Positions 38,442 to 46,795 of a stretch of DNA of 64,000 bases are shown here, in pieces. The first letter of the stretch is position 1. Every line of letters starts with the position of its first letter. The stretch covers positions 113,009 to 177,008 of the forward strand of contig DATCTN010000007.1 of NCBI GenBank assembly GCA_036567965.1. Reading direction: 5' to 3'. A program made the translations under genes and the position numbers. The DNA comes from Candidatus Kryptoniota bacterium (GTDB lineage: Bacteria; Bacteroidota; Ignavibacteria; Kryptoniales; JAKASW01). A model generated the notes under the pieces. The model searched no databases and had not been told where the DNA came from. It worked only from the letters and a program-made list of their open reading frames with translations.

Positions 38442-40187
38442 ATGAAGCACCTTTTACGATTGCTTCCGTACCTTAAGAAGTACAAGAGGACTCTGTTCAT
38501 CGGCCTGCTGACAGTACTTCTGGCGAATCTTTTCGGTAATTATGTGCCCCTCGTTATAGGTGGCGCGATAGATCAGATGAAGTCTGCTCCGTCGGCAGGC
38601 AAGCTCATTGAGTATGCTGCTCTAACAATAAGCTTGATATTCCTGAGTGGGTTCTTCACGTTTCTCACCAGGCAAACAATAATTGTCACGTCGCGGCGCA
38701 TAGAGTTCGACCTCGTGAACGATTTTTATTCTCACATCCAGAAACTTTCTTATCCTTTCTTCCTGAATACCCCGACCGGAGACCTGATGGCTCACGCGAC
38801 AAACGATATCTCTGCGGTTCGTAACGTGCTTGGTCCCGGGATAATGTATACCTCCGACACCGTCACCGGTTTCATAATGGTCATCGCGATAATGTTCTCA
38901 CTTGACGTGAGACTTTCGTTATATGCGCTTATCCCGCTTCCGTTTGTATCAGCGGCTGTTTATTACCTGGGGAAGTTCGTGAATCATCATTTCGAGGGTG
39001 TACAGGCACAGTACAGTTCACTTACGGCAAGGGCACAGGAAAGTATCGCAGGCGTGAGAGTCGTGCGCTCATACGTCAGGGAAGATTATGAAGAGGGCCG
39101 ATTCAAGTCGATGAGTATCGACTACATGAAGAAGAATCTCGTGCTGGCTCAAGTGCAGTCGATCATGTGGCCGCTTCTCGGAATCCTCACGGGTGCATCC
39201 ACAGTAATAGTTCTCTGGCGCGGAGGTCTGGACGTCATAAGAAACACACTTTCGCTCGGAACCGTAGTGTCGTTTCTGATTTACCTCGGTCTGCTCACGT
39301 GGCCACTTATCGCATTCGGATGGGTCGTGAATATTTTCCAACGCGGCGCGGCGTCGATGGGCCGGCTGAACAAGATACTGTCAACTCAACCTGAGATTAA
39401 GGACACCGACGAAACCGACCGTTCAATCACCGGTGTCAAAGGAAGCATTTCATACCGCGATGTCTCGTTCAGATTTCCGTCAAAGGAATATTACGCGCTG
39501 CAGAATATATCTATCGAGATCGACAGTGGATCGACACTTGCCATTGTCGGGAGGACAGGCGCGGGAAAATCCACCCTCGTCAACCTTCTCCCGCGGCTGC
39601 TGGACACCTCGGCAGGTGAACTGCTGATTGACGGTAATTCCGTCAGGAGGATTCCTCTGGACGTGCTTCGAAGAAATATCGGTTATGTACAGCAGGAAAC
39701 TTTTTTGTTCTCCGATACGATAGCGAACAACATCGCGTACGGTGTGGAGCACGCCACCCGCGAAGAAATCGAGTGGGCGGCAAACGTTTCACAGATTCAG
39801 AAGGATATCGATTCATTCCCGCTCAAGTACGATACGCTCGTCGGTGAAAGAGGAATTACACTTTCCGGCGGCCAAAAGCAAAGAGTGGGAATCGCAAGAG
39901 CTATCCTCAGAAAACCGAGCATTCTGATCCTCGATGACGCATTGTCGGCAGTCGACACCTACACGGAAGAAGCTATACTGACGCAACTGAAACAGGTAAT
40001 GAAGGAAAGAACAAGCATCATCATCAGCCATCGAATCTCAACCGTGAAAGACGCCGACTCAATTATCGTGCTGGAGAACGGAGCGATTGTCGAGACAGGC
40101 ACACACGAGGAGCTCGTTGTGCTGAACGGGATATACGCCGATCTCTACAACCGTCAACTTCTTGAAGAAGAATTACAAAGGATGTAA
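38442..40187 (+). CDS. ABC exporter half-transporter, degenerate-site subunit
   Basis: A 581-residue fused membrane plus ATPase protein of type IV ABC exporters. Six membrane helices lie in about 1-310. The ATPase has Walker A GRTGAGKSTLV, signature LSGGQKQRVGIAR and Walker B ILILDDALSAVD. The catalytic Glu after Walker B is Asp (D499), the change seen in the degenerate site of heterodimeric exporters such as TM287/288. Its partner is most likely the second ABC gene 1.0 kb downstream. Starts 3 bases after serS. The substrate is unknown (drugs, lipids or peptides). Confidence 0.9.
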   Translation: MKHLLRLLPYLKKYKRTLFIGLLTVLLANLFGNYVPLVIGGAIDQMKSAPSAGKLIEYAALTISLIFLSGFFTFLTRQTIIVTSRRIEFDLVNDFYSHIQKLSYPFFLNTPTGDLMAHATNDISAVRNVLGPGIMYTSDTVTGFIMVIAIMFSLDVRLSLYALIPLPFVSAAVYYLGKFVNHHFEGVQAQYSSLTARAQESIAGVRVVRSYVREDYEEGRFKSMSIDYMKKNLVLAQVQSIMWPLLGILTGASTVIVLWRGGLDVIRNTLSLGTVVSFLIYLGLLTWPLIAFGWVVNIFQRGAASMGRLNKILSTQPEIKDTDETDRSITGVKGSISYRDVSFRFPSKEYYALQNISIEIDSGSTLAIVGRTGAGKSTLVNLLPRLLDTSAGELLIDGNSVRRIPLDVLRRNIGYVQQETFLFSDTIANNIAYGVEHATREEIEWAANVSQIQKDIDSFPLKYDTLVGERGITLSGGQKQRVGIARAILRKPSILILDDALSAVDTYTEEAILTQLKQVMKERTSIIISHRISTVKDADSIIVLENGAIVETGTHEELVVLNGIYADLYNRQLLEEELQRM

Positions 40188-40192
40188 TCGTC

Positions 40193-41203
40193 TTGATAAA
40201 GATCAATTTTTATGAAGTTGACGCAGGAGAGAAGAAGTTTATCAACAGGGCACTGAAAGGGAAGTTCAAGCTGACATTTTACAAAGATCCGCTGACCGCA
40301 GAAAATATTTCCTCGGCGCGGGATGCTGAGATCGCTTCAGTGTTCATTTACTCCGTTCTCGATAAAAAGAATCTCGCCGCACTGCCAAAACTGAAATTTA
40401 TCTCGACACGGAGCACGGGGTTCAATCACATAGATTTGAAAACAGCATCAGCAAAGGGAATTCCTGTCAGCAACGTTCCTTATTATGGCGAGAACACCGT
40501 TGCAGAGCACACGTTCGGATTGATCCTCGCACTGTCTCGGAACATTCACAAAGCGTATGTAAGAACAATGAGAAACAATTTCTCGGTCGATGGTCTGGAA
40601 GGCTGGGACATAAAAGGAAAGACTCTCGGAGTGGTGGGTGCGGGGAGTATCGGCTCTCATGTAATCAAGATCGCGAAGGGTTTTGGCATGAATGTTCTCG
40701 CCTTTGACATCCACAAGAATCACTTCATGGAAGAAGTCCTCGGGTTTAAGTATGCCCCGCTCGACACGCTGCTTCGGAAATCCGACATTATTTCACTTCA
40801 TTGCCCGTATAACAAGGCCACTCATCACCTGATCAACATGTCAAACATAGATCTGGTAAAAAGGGGAGCGCTGTTTATCAATACCGCCCGTGCCAGCATT
40901 ATCGAACCTGCGGCGCTCCACTATGCACTTGAGGCCGGCATATTCGGCGGTGCGGGGCTCGATGTGTTTGAAGGTGAAGACCTCGTCAAGGAAGAGAACC
41001 AAATGCTGACTCGGAACGTTTCCATCCAACACCTTAAGGCAGTACTCGAAAAAAATATTCTTCTGAATCGCGAAAACGTGATTATAACGCCTCACATCGC
41101 ATTCGACAGCGTTGAGGCGGTCGAGAGAATACTTGAAACGACCGTCGACAACATTAACGCGTTTGCTTCGAAAAACCCGACCAACATCGTGAACCCGGAC
41201 TGA
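40193..41203 (+). CDS. D-isomer-specific 2-hydroxyacid dehydrogenase
   Basis: NAD-dependent reduction of a 2-keto acid to a D-2-hydroxy acid (lactate dehydrogenase-like). The 336-residue length fits D-LDH. The NAD motif is GVVGAGSIGSHVIK, with the active-site Arg in INTARASI, Glu in LDVFEGEDLVKEE and His in ITPHIAFDS. The start is TTG at 40193; no other start gives the conserved N-terminus INFYEVDAGEKKFI. It lies between the two ABC half-transporter genes, 5 bases after one and 1 before the other, so it is made with them. Whether its product is exported is only a guess. Confidence 0.88.
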   Translation: MIKINFYEVDAGEKKFINRALKGKFKLTFYKDPLTAENISSARDAEIASVFIYSVLDKKNLAALPKLKFISTRSTGFNHIDLKTASAKGIPVSNVPYYGENTVAEHTFGLILALSRNIHKAYVRTMRNNFSVDGLEGWDIKGKTLGVVGAGSIGSHVIKIAKGFGMNVLAFDIHKNHFMEEVLGFKYAPLDTLLRKSDIISLHCPYNKATHHLINMSNIDLVKRGALFINTARASIIEPAALHYALEAGIFGGAGLDVFEGEDLVKEENQMLTRNVSIQHLKAVLEKNILLNRENVIITPHIAFDSVEAVERILETTVDNINAFASKNPTNIVNPD

Positions 41204-41204
41204 C

Positions 41205-43037
41205 ATGGCAGTAGATCTGCACGAAGAAGAAATACTCGGCAAGGCTTACGATGCGCGGCTGATGCGGCGGCTGCTGCATTATCTGCGGCCCTTCTGGATA
41301 CAAGTTGTCATAGCAATAATAATAACCATCGCATACTCCGGGATGGGCCCGATCAGACCTTACCTGACGAAGATCGCGATTGACAATTATATCAAGAACT
41401 CAAATCCAGCCGGACTCTTCCAGATAATCCTTGAGCTGTTCGCAGTTACCGCCCTGCAGGCGTTCCTACGATACGGTTCGGCTTACCTCACACAGTGGAT
41501 CGGTCAGAAGACCATCTTCGACGTGAGGATGCAGATATACAACCACCTGCAGAAGCTGGGGATCAGGTACTTCGACCGGAATCCCGTGGGCAGACTCGTC
41601 ACGAGAGTGACCAACGACGTCGAAGCGTTGAACGATCTTTTTTCCTCCGGCATCGTGATGGCCTTCGGTGACATTTTCACGATCCTATGGATCCTGTATT
41701 TCATGTTTTCTTTGAGCGTTCCGCTTTCTCTCGTCACATTGACCGTCCTCCCGATCCTGGGATATATCACGATGCAGTTCAGAAGAAATGTACGTTCCGC
41801 GTACAGGCAGGTTCGTCTGCTGATCGCCCGCATGAACGCATTTCTGCAAGAGCACATCTCGGGGGTCATCGTGGACCAGGTTTACAATCGGGAGAGGAGG
41901 GCACTGCATAATTTCGAGGAAGTAAGCGGTAAACTCAGAGACGCGAATATCAAGTCGGTTTTCTACTATGCACTGTTCTATCCCGGTGTCGAACTGACCA
42001 GCGCAATCGCTATTGGCCTGATAATCTGGTACGGTGGGACACACATCGTTCCGGCGACATTTAATCCTGCGAGCGGAACGATTTCGATCGGAGTGCTGAT
42101 CGCCTTTCTCCAGTTTACCGAGCAGTTCTTCATGCCTATCCGCGACTTGTCCGATAAGTATAATATTCTTCAGACCGCGATGGCTTCTTCTGAGAGGATT
42201 TTCAAAGTCATCGACGACAAGACGGTTGTTCCCGAGCCGGAGACTCCGATCGAGTTCAAACATGCGCAGGGTAAAATAGAGTTCAAAGATGTTACGTTTG
42301 CATACGATGACAAGAACTATGTACTGAAGAATGTCACTTTTGCCGCTCAACCTGGTGAGACTGTGGCGATTGTCGGAGCGACGGGCGCCGGAAAGACTTC
42401 TATCGTTAATCTCCTTATGCGCTTCTACGATTTGAACGAGGGTGGCGTTTACCTCGACGGTATAAACATCAAGGAGATTCCGACTTCCGTCCTTCGGAAA
42501 AACATCGCGATCGTGATGCAGGATGTTTTTCTCTTTTCCGGAAGTATCCGTGAAAATATTTCACTGGGTAATAGCGACATTACCATGGAAAAGGTCGAGA
42601 GGGCCGCTGCTCTTGTCGGAGCTGACCAGTTCATAAGGCGGCTGCCGGAACTTTACGAAGAAGATGTTAAGGAACGAGGCGCAGCGCTTTCAGTCGGCCA
42701 GAAACAATTGATTTCATTTGCGCGGGCGCTTGCGCATGATCCTCGGATCTTGGTTCTCGACGAGGCAACCGCGAACATCGATACGGAGACCGAGCAGCTG
42801 ATCCAGAGAGCGACTGAGAATCTTCTGCGTGGACGAACCAGTATTGTAATAGCTCACAGGCTTTCCACTATCCAGCATGCATCGAAAATCATAGTGTTAC
42901 ATAAGGGTGAAATCCGAGAACAGGGGACCCATCAAGAGCTGATTGCAACGGGGGGAATTTACTACAGATTATACCAGCTTCAGTACAAGGATCAGGAGCG
43001 CATGGCCCAAAAGGCGCGTTCCACTGCCGCTAAATAA
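41205..43037 (+). CDS. ABC exporter half-transporter, catalytic-site subunit
   Basis: A 610-residue membrane plus ATPase protein. Six helices lie in about 25-330, with the coupling-helix region VDQVYNRERRALHNFEEV. Walker A is GATGAGKTSIV, and Walker B ILVLDEATANID keeps the catalytic Glu (E520). The signature is LSVGQKQLISFAR with Val for Gly. This complements the first half-transporter: canonical site = this Walker A/B with the partner LSGGQ; degenerate site = partner Walker A/B (Asp) with this LSVGQ. They should form a heterodimer. Confidence 0.9.
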   Translation: MAVDLHEEEILGKAYDARLMRRLLHYLRPFWIQVVIAIIITIAYSGMGPIRPYLTKIAIDNYIKNSNPAGLFQIILELFAVTALQAFLRYGSAYLTQWIGQKTIFDVRMQIYNHLQKLGIRYFDRNPVGRLVTRVTNDVEALNDLFSSGIVMAFGDIFTILWILYFMFSLSVPLSLVTLTVLPILGYITMQFRRNVRSAYRQVRLLIARMNAFLQEHISGVIVDQVYNRERRALHNFEEVSGKLRDANIKSVFYYALFYPGVELTSAIAIGLIIWYGGTHIVPATFNPASGTISIGVLIAFLQFTEQFFMPIRDLSDKYNILQTAMASSERIFKVIDDKTVVPEPETPIEFKHAQGKIEFKDVTFAYDDKNYVLKNVTFAAQPGETVAIVGATGAGKTSIVNLLMRFYDLNEGGVYLDGINIKEIPTSVLRKNIAIVMQDVFLFSGSIRENISLGNSDITMEKVERAAALVGADQFIRRLPELYEEDVKERGAALSVGQKQLISFARALAHDPRILVLDEATANIDTETEQLIQRATENLLRGRTSIVIAHRLSTIQHASKIIVLHKGEIREQGTHQELIATGGIYYRLYQLQYKDQERMAQKARSTAAK

Positions 43038-43054
43038 CCAACAATGGAGACAAC

Positions 43055-44071
43055 ATGACGGAGAAGAGCCGGCTTATGACGCTGGGGCGTCATATCATGC
43101 AAGGGGAGCACAAACATCCCGAGGCGACCGGTGATTTCAGCGAACTCCTTAGCGACCTTGCGATCGCGATCAAGCTCATCTGGAGAGAAGTAAGCAAGGC
43201 AGGACTGATCGATATTCTAGGGACGACTCATAAATTGAACGCCAGTGGCGATGAAGTAAAGAAGCTCGACGAATTCGCGGACCAGACTATTTATCGGGCA
43301 ATGGACCACGGCGGCCACTTGTGCGTGATGGCCTCCGAAGAAAGTGATGGGGTTCTGGAAATACCCGATCGGTACAAAAGAGGCAAATACGTTTTGATCT
43401 ACGACCCGCTTGATGGTTCTTCGAATATTGACGCGAACGTTTCGATTGGAAGCATCTTCGGGATATATCGTCGAGTGACACTATCCGGCGCAGGAACGGA
43501 GCTGGACTGCCTACAGCCTGGTTACAAACAAGTCGCAGCCGCGTATGTCATTTATGGCTCAAGTACAATCTTCGTCTACTGTACCGGCAACGGAGTACAC
43601 GGATTCACTCTTGATCCATCGGTTGGTGAATTTCTTCTCTCACATGAATCGATACGCATCCCGTCACGCGGCTCGACTTACAGCGTGAACGAAGGGAACT
43701 TCGCGAGATGGGAAACCGGCGTACGTAGTTATGTTTCATATCTGAAAACGGAGGACAAAAACACTAATCGTCCTTACACTTCGAGATATATCGGTTCACT
43801 TGTCGCCGATTTTCATCGAAATCTTCTCTATGGCGGAATCTACATGTATCCGTCAGACACTCTTCATCCGAAGGGGAAACTCCGACTCCTGTATGAAGCG
43901 TCACCGCTTGCTTTCATCGTGGAACACGCAGGTGGAAAAGCTTCTGACGGGCGTCAGCGGATTCTTGAGAGGAGTCCCGAATCTCTCCACGAGCGAACGG
44001 CGCTTCTCATCGGGTCGCCGGAAGACGTTTCTGAAGCGGAGGAATTCGTGCAGGGAAAGAGAGAGTCATAG
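43055..44071 (+). CDS. fbp: Fructose-1,6-bisphosphatase, class I
   Basis: Gluconeogenic hydrolysis of fructose-1,6-bisphosphate. The 338-residue length is normal. The metal site is YDPLDGSSNIDANVSIGSIF, with upstream ASEESDG and downstream GKLRLLYEASPLAFIVEHAG. The ATG has TGGAGAC upstream. It is the last gene of the plus-strand run begun by hisB and meets lptG tail-to-tail across 52 bases without an obvious terminator. With lactate oxidation by LutABC it would allow growth on three-carbon acids. Confidence 0.96.
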   Translation: MTEKSRLMTLGRHIMQGEHKHPEATGDFSELLSDLAIAIKLIWREVSKAGLIDILGTTHKLNASGDEVKKLDEFADQTIYRAMDHGGHLCVMASEESDGVLEIPDRYKRGKYVLIYDPLDGSSNIDANVSIGSIFGIYRRVTLSGAGTELDCLQPGYKQVAAAYVIYGSSTIFVYCTGNGVHGFTLDPSVGEFLLSHESIRIPSRGSTYSVNEGNFARWETGVRSYVSYLKTEDKNTNRPYTSRYIGSLVADFHRNLLYGGIYMYPSDTLHPKGKLRLLYEASPLAFIVEHAGGKASDGRQRILERSPESLHERTALLIGSPEDVSEAEEFVQGKRES

Positions 44072-44123
44072 CTCGCCGCGCTCTCAATTCGGCAGATGCT
44101 CCGTTGTAACCTGACGGTGGATC

Positions 44124-45209
44124 CTACCTTTCGACCTTTGCTGTGCTGTATAGTCCCGCTGCGATGAAGATGATGTTAGCGAGCCAAGCAGTGAGAAAAG
44201 GGCTTACGATACCGTCGTAGCCCAATACCTGACTCAGCTTTATCAAAAGGAGGTATATGAACGATATCAGAATGCTGACACCAAACTCCATCGCCAGCCC
44301 GCTCCTTTTCTTTCGTGCCGAGAGCGGCACCCCGAAGAAGACCACCACAATTGCGGCGAACGGAAACGAGACCTTCGAGTAGTAATCAACTTCATACCGG
44401 GCAACATCGTTACCACTGTTCTTCTGAAGCTCAATAAATCTGCGTAACTGACTATAATCCATATCATTAGGGTTGAGTTCTTTCTGCTGCAGATCAACAG
44501 GCTTGAAACTTATTCTCTGAAGCGGTAGGACAGCATAGCTTGTAAATGTCTCCTTCGGCCCATCGAATGTTCGTTCTATCGCACCTTTCAGTACCCATTC
44601 GCGCGCCGCTGTATCGTACGTCATGCTTTGAGCATCATATCTTCTGGAAAGATAAGTCAGGTTAGTGTCTGCAAATTCCTGTATGGATACTCTCGAAGCA
44701 GTATTTGTTGCGTCATCGAAATAACCGATCGACACGATCCTGTCATGGCTGTCCAACATGAAGATGTTCAACTTCCACCAGCCCTCCTGATGCTGCTGGA
44801 GATAGATCTTCTCAATCCTGAACTTTTCGTGATTTGCTTTAGGCACAACCCACTCATTGAAGTAGATCATCAAGAGGCAAAGGATAGAAGACACAATAAG
44901 AAACGGAAGCATGATTCGATAAATATCTACGCCTGACGTCTTAACAACGATTATCTCGTTTTGATTAGACATTCTTCCAGTGGTGAAGAGACAGGCAAGG
45001 AGAACAGCGACAGGTGCAACAAGCCTCAATATCTCCGGAGTGAAATAAAGGTAATACATCGCGACGACGGTGAGTCCTACTCCGTGGTCCATGAAGTCGT
45101 CAAGATGCTCCATCAGGTCCACCAACACGAAGATGATCGCGAACGCAATCAGCGCGAAGAGAATCACACTCACGAATTGCTTTATGATATAAACGTCGAT
45201 CTTCTTCAT
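44124..45209 (-). CDS. lptG: LptF/LptG family permease (probable LptG)
   Basis: Membrane subunit of the ABC complex that extracts lipopolysaccharide from the inner membrane. I start it at ATG 45209, which overlaps the lptF stop as ATGA; 15 upstream in-frame codons overlap lptF and add only hydrophilic residues. The 361 residues show six helices, three before and three after a large periplasmic domain (about 100-270). MKKIDVYIIKQFVSVILFAL is the typical opening. The LptB ATPase is not in the window. LptF and LptG are similar; the assignment between the two rests on order only. Confidence 0.85.
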   Translation of the reverse strand: MKKIDVYIIKQFVSVILFALIAFAIIFVLVDLMEHLDDFMDHGVGLTVVAMYYLYFTPEILRLVAPVAVLLACLFTTGRMSNQNEIIVVKTSGVDIYRIMLPFLIVSSILCLLMIYFNEWVVPKANHEKFRIEKIYLQQHQEGWWKLNIFMLDSHDRIVSIGYFDDATNTASRVSIQEFADTNLTYLSRRYDAQSMTYDTAAREWVLKGAIERTFDGPKETFTSYAVLPLQRISFKPVDLQQKELNPNDMDYSQLRRFIELQKNSGNDVARYEVDYYSKVSFPFAAIVVVFFGVPLSARKKRSGLAMEFGVSILISFIYLLLIKLSQVLGYDGIVSPFLTAWLANIIFIAAGLYSTAKVER

Positions 45210-46597
45210 CGCGTCTGCTTTGAGAGCTCGTCGAGGGTTTCCTCCGATATCCATCTCTTGGGCAGGAGTCGGAGGACGGTGCTCCAGTTGATAATGACCG
45301 TTTCCCTGGAGACTTTATATGTGAGAATCAATCCAAGCCCACCGAGAACTATATTGGCGAGCCACATCGCCATGAAAGGACTTAACATTTCTCTATCGGA
45401 GAGCTTTTCTCCGGCGATCAGAAACGCCCAATAAACCACAAAAAACAGAATGCTAAAACCCGCTGAGACACCAAAGTTTCCACGCCTTGCCATCATTCCC
45501 AATGGAGCACCTAAAAACACGAACACGATTGCTGCAAAGGGAATTGAATACTTCTTTTCTATTTCGGTCTGGTAGGAATATATCTGCCGCTCCATGTTAT
45601 CGAGACTTGCGAAAAGGCTCTTTGCCACAGATGTCGCCGAGAGAAGACGTGACTGGGCTTGCAGGAATATCTGGGTTGAGTCAACAGCGTTCGAGATTAC
45701 GTACCCACCGGTTGAAGGAAGGGTGAGATTCCTGAAATCCTTCTGAAGGTAGAGTACTAGTTGATCCTCCAGGATTGCCGCGTCCTTTTTCATGCCGACC
45801 ACAATGGTTCTCATCGAGTCCGCGCTCAGTTCCCTATCGCCCCTTTGAAACGCATTTTCGGAAGAGTTTTCGAAGGCGAACCCTTCCGCGGCCAAGACGA
45901 TTTGCTGATGCTGAAATCTAATCCGCTGGTAGACTCCCGACTGGCTGATGTCGTAGTCGTCAATCTCACCGTCGTACAGCTGCATGATGATCTGTTTGAA
46001 ATTGGGTGAGAACGCCACCTGGCCTTTTTCAGCCGTGATGGTTCTTAATTTCTCCGGTACGCTGAAATCAAAAATCGTTACCCCGTACAGCTCGGTGGAA
46101 TTCGGGACTGTTCTTCTAACAAGTATTGCGTGACCGTCGATTTCCTGAGAGAACTGTCCGGGTTCAATTGTAAATGTCGGCTTCTTTCGCCTGATATCGA
46201 TCATGATCGTCTTCGCACGATGATTTGCATCCGGCAGGACGTCATTATCGAACAGAACGAGAAGGTAGAAGACCCCGATCGATGCCAGGAAGACAGGGAA
46301 CATCATTCTTAGTAGTCCGACTCCCGAGCCCTTTATCGCCGTCACTTCGTTGCTCGATGATAGCCCGCCAAACGCCATGAGTACCGCCACCAGAACGGAC
46401 ATCGGAACCGCAAGGACTACGATCCAGGCAAGATTGAACACTATCAATTGCACGATGATCCCAATACTTAATCCCTTGCCGACGATTTGGTCCATCGACT
46501 GCATAAGGAACTGGAGGAGAAACACGAACGTGATAACAATCATGGAGAGGAGAAACGGGCCGACGTTCCGCTTCAATATGTAGAGGTCCAGCTTCAC
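45206..46597 (-). CDS. lptF: LptF/LptG family permease (probable LptF)
   Basis: A 463-residue permease paired with the next gene for lipopolysaccharide export. The GTG start (46597) gives LDLYILKRNVGPFLLSM. Three N-terminal helices are followed by a periplasmic beta-jellyroll region and three C-terminal helices with FAAIVFVFLGAPLGMMARRG. It is about 100 residues longer than the usual 350-370; the excess lies in the periplasmic domain (roughly 230-340), which includes a helical stretch (AQSRLLSATSVAKSLFASLD). Coupled by ATGA to lptG. Confidence 0.85.
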   Translation of the reverse strand: MKLDLYILKRNVGPFLLSMIVITFVFLLQFLMQSMDQIVGKGLSIGIIVQLIVFNLAWIVVLAVPMSVLVAVLMAFGGLSSSNEVTAIKGSGVGLLRMMFPVFLASIGVFYLLVLFDNDVLPDANHRAKTIMIDIRRKKPTFTIEPGQFSQEIDGHAILVRRTVPNSTELYGVTIFDFSVPEKLRTITAEKGQVAFSPNFKQIIMQLYDGEIDDYDISQSGVYQRIRFQHQQIVLAAEGFAFENSSENAFQRGDRELSADSMRTIVVGMKKDAAILEDQLVLYLQKDFRNLTLPSTGGYVISNAVDSTQIFLQAQSRLLSATSVAKSLFASLDNMERQIYSYQTEIEKKYSIPFAAIVFVFLGAPLGMMARRGNFGVSAGFSILFFVVYWAFLIAGEKLSDREMLSPFMAMWLANIVLGGLGLILTYKVSRETVIINWSTVLRLLPKRWISEETLDELSKQTR

Positions 46598-46655
46598 GAA
46601 GTTAATATAGCATTCGTTTGTCGAGGCCTCAACGACGGTTTACTCCCTGCAAGAT

Positions 46656-46683
46656 TTGAAGCTTTCGAGCCGACTATTATATT
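46656..46683 (+). promoter_or_regulatory. Candidate promoter for the symporter operon
   Basis: TTGAAG (46656-46661), a 16-base spacer and TATATT (46678-46683) give a plausible sigma70 pair in the 198-base divergent gap. The leader then contains a perfect 7-base hairpin, ACGGGAT-TCG-ATCCCGT (46754-46770), followed by six C residues and the ribosome site AGGAGG (46786-46791). Confidence 0.35.
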
Positions 46684-46795
46684 TAGCGGTGATTTGAACT
46701 CACTCCAAAGGTTTTCGACATTGCTTGATATAGAGAACGCGGACTCTCATTTTACGGGATTCGATCCCGTCCCCCCAATTTAACCAGGAGGTAAT

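Noticed and set aside
46754-46777. Hairpin ACGGG-ATTCGAT-CCCGT followed by CCCCCCA, resembling a tRNA T-arm and acceptor end
   Set aside because: No matching GGGGGG acceptor half, D-arm or anticodon arm lies upstream, and the loop does not begin with TTC. More likely a leader hairpin of the symporter gene.
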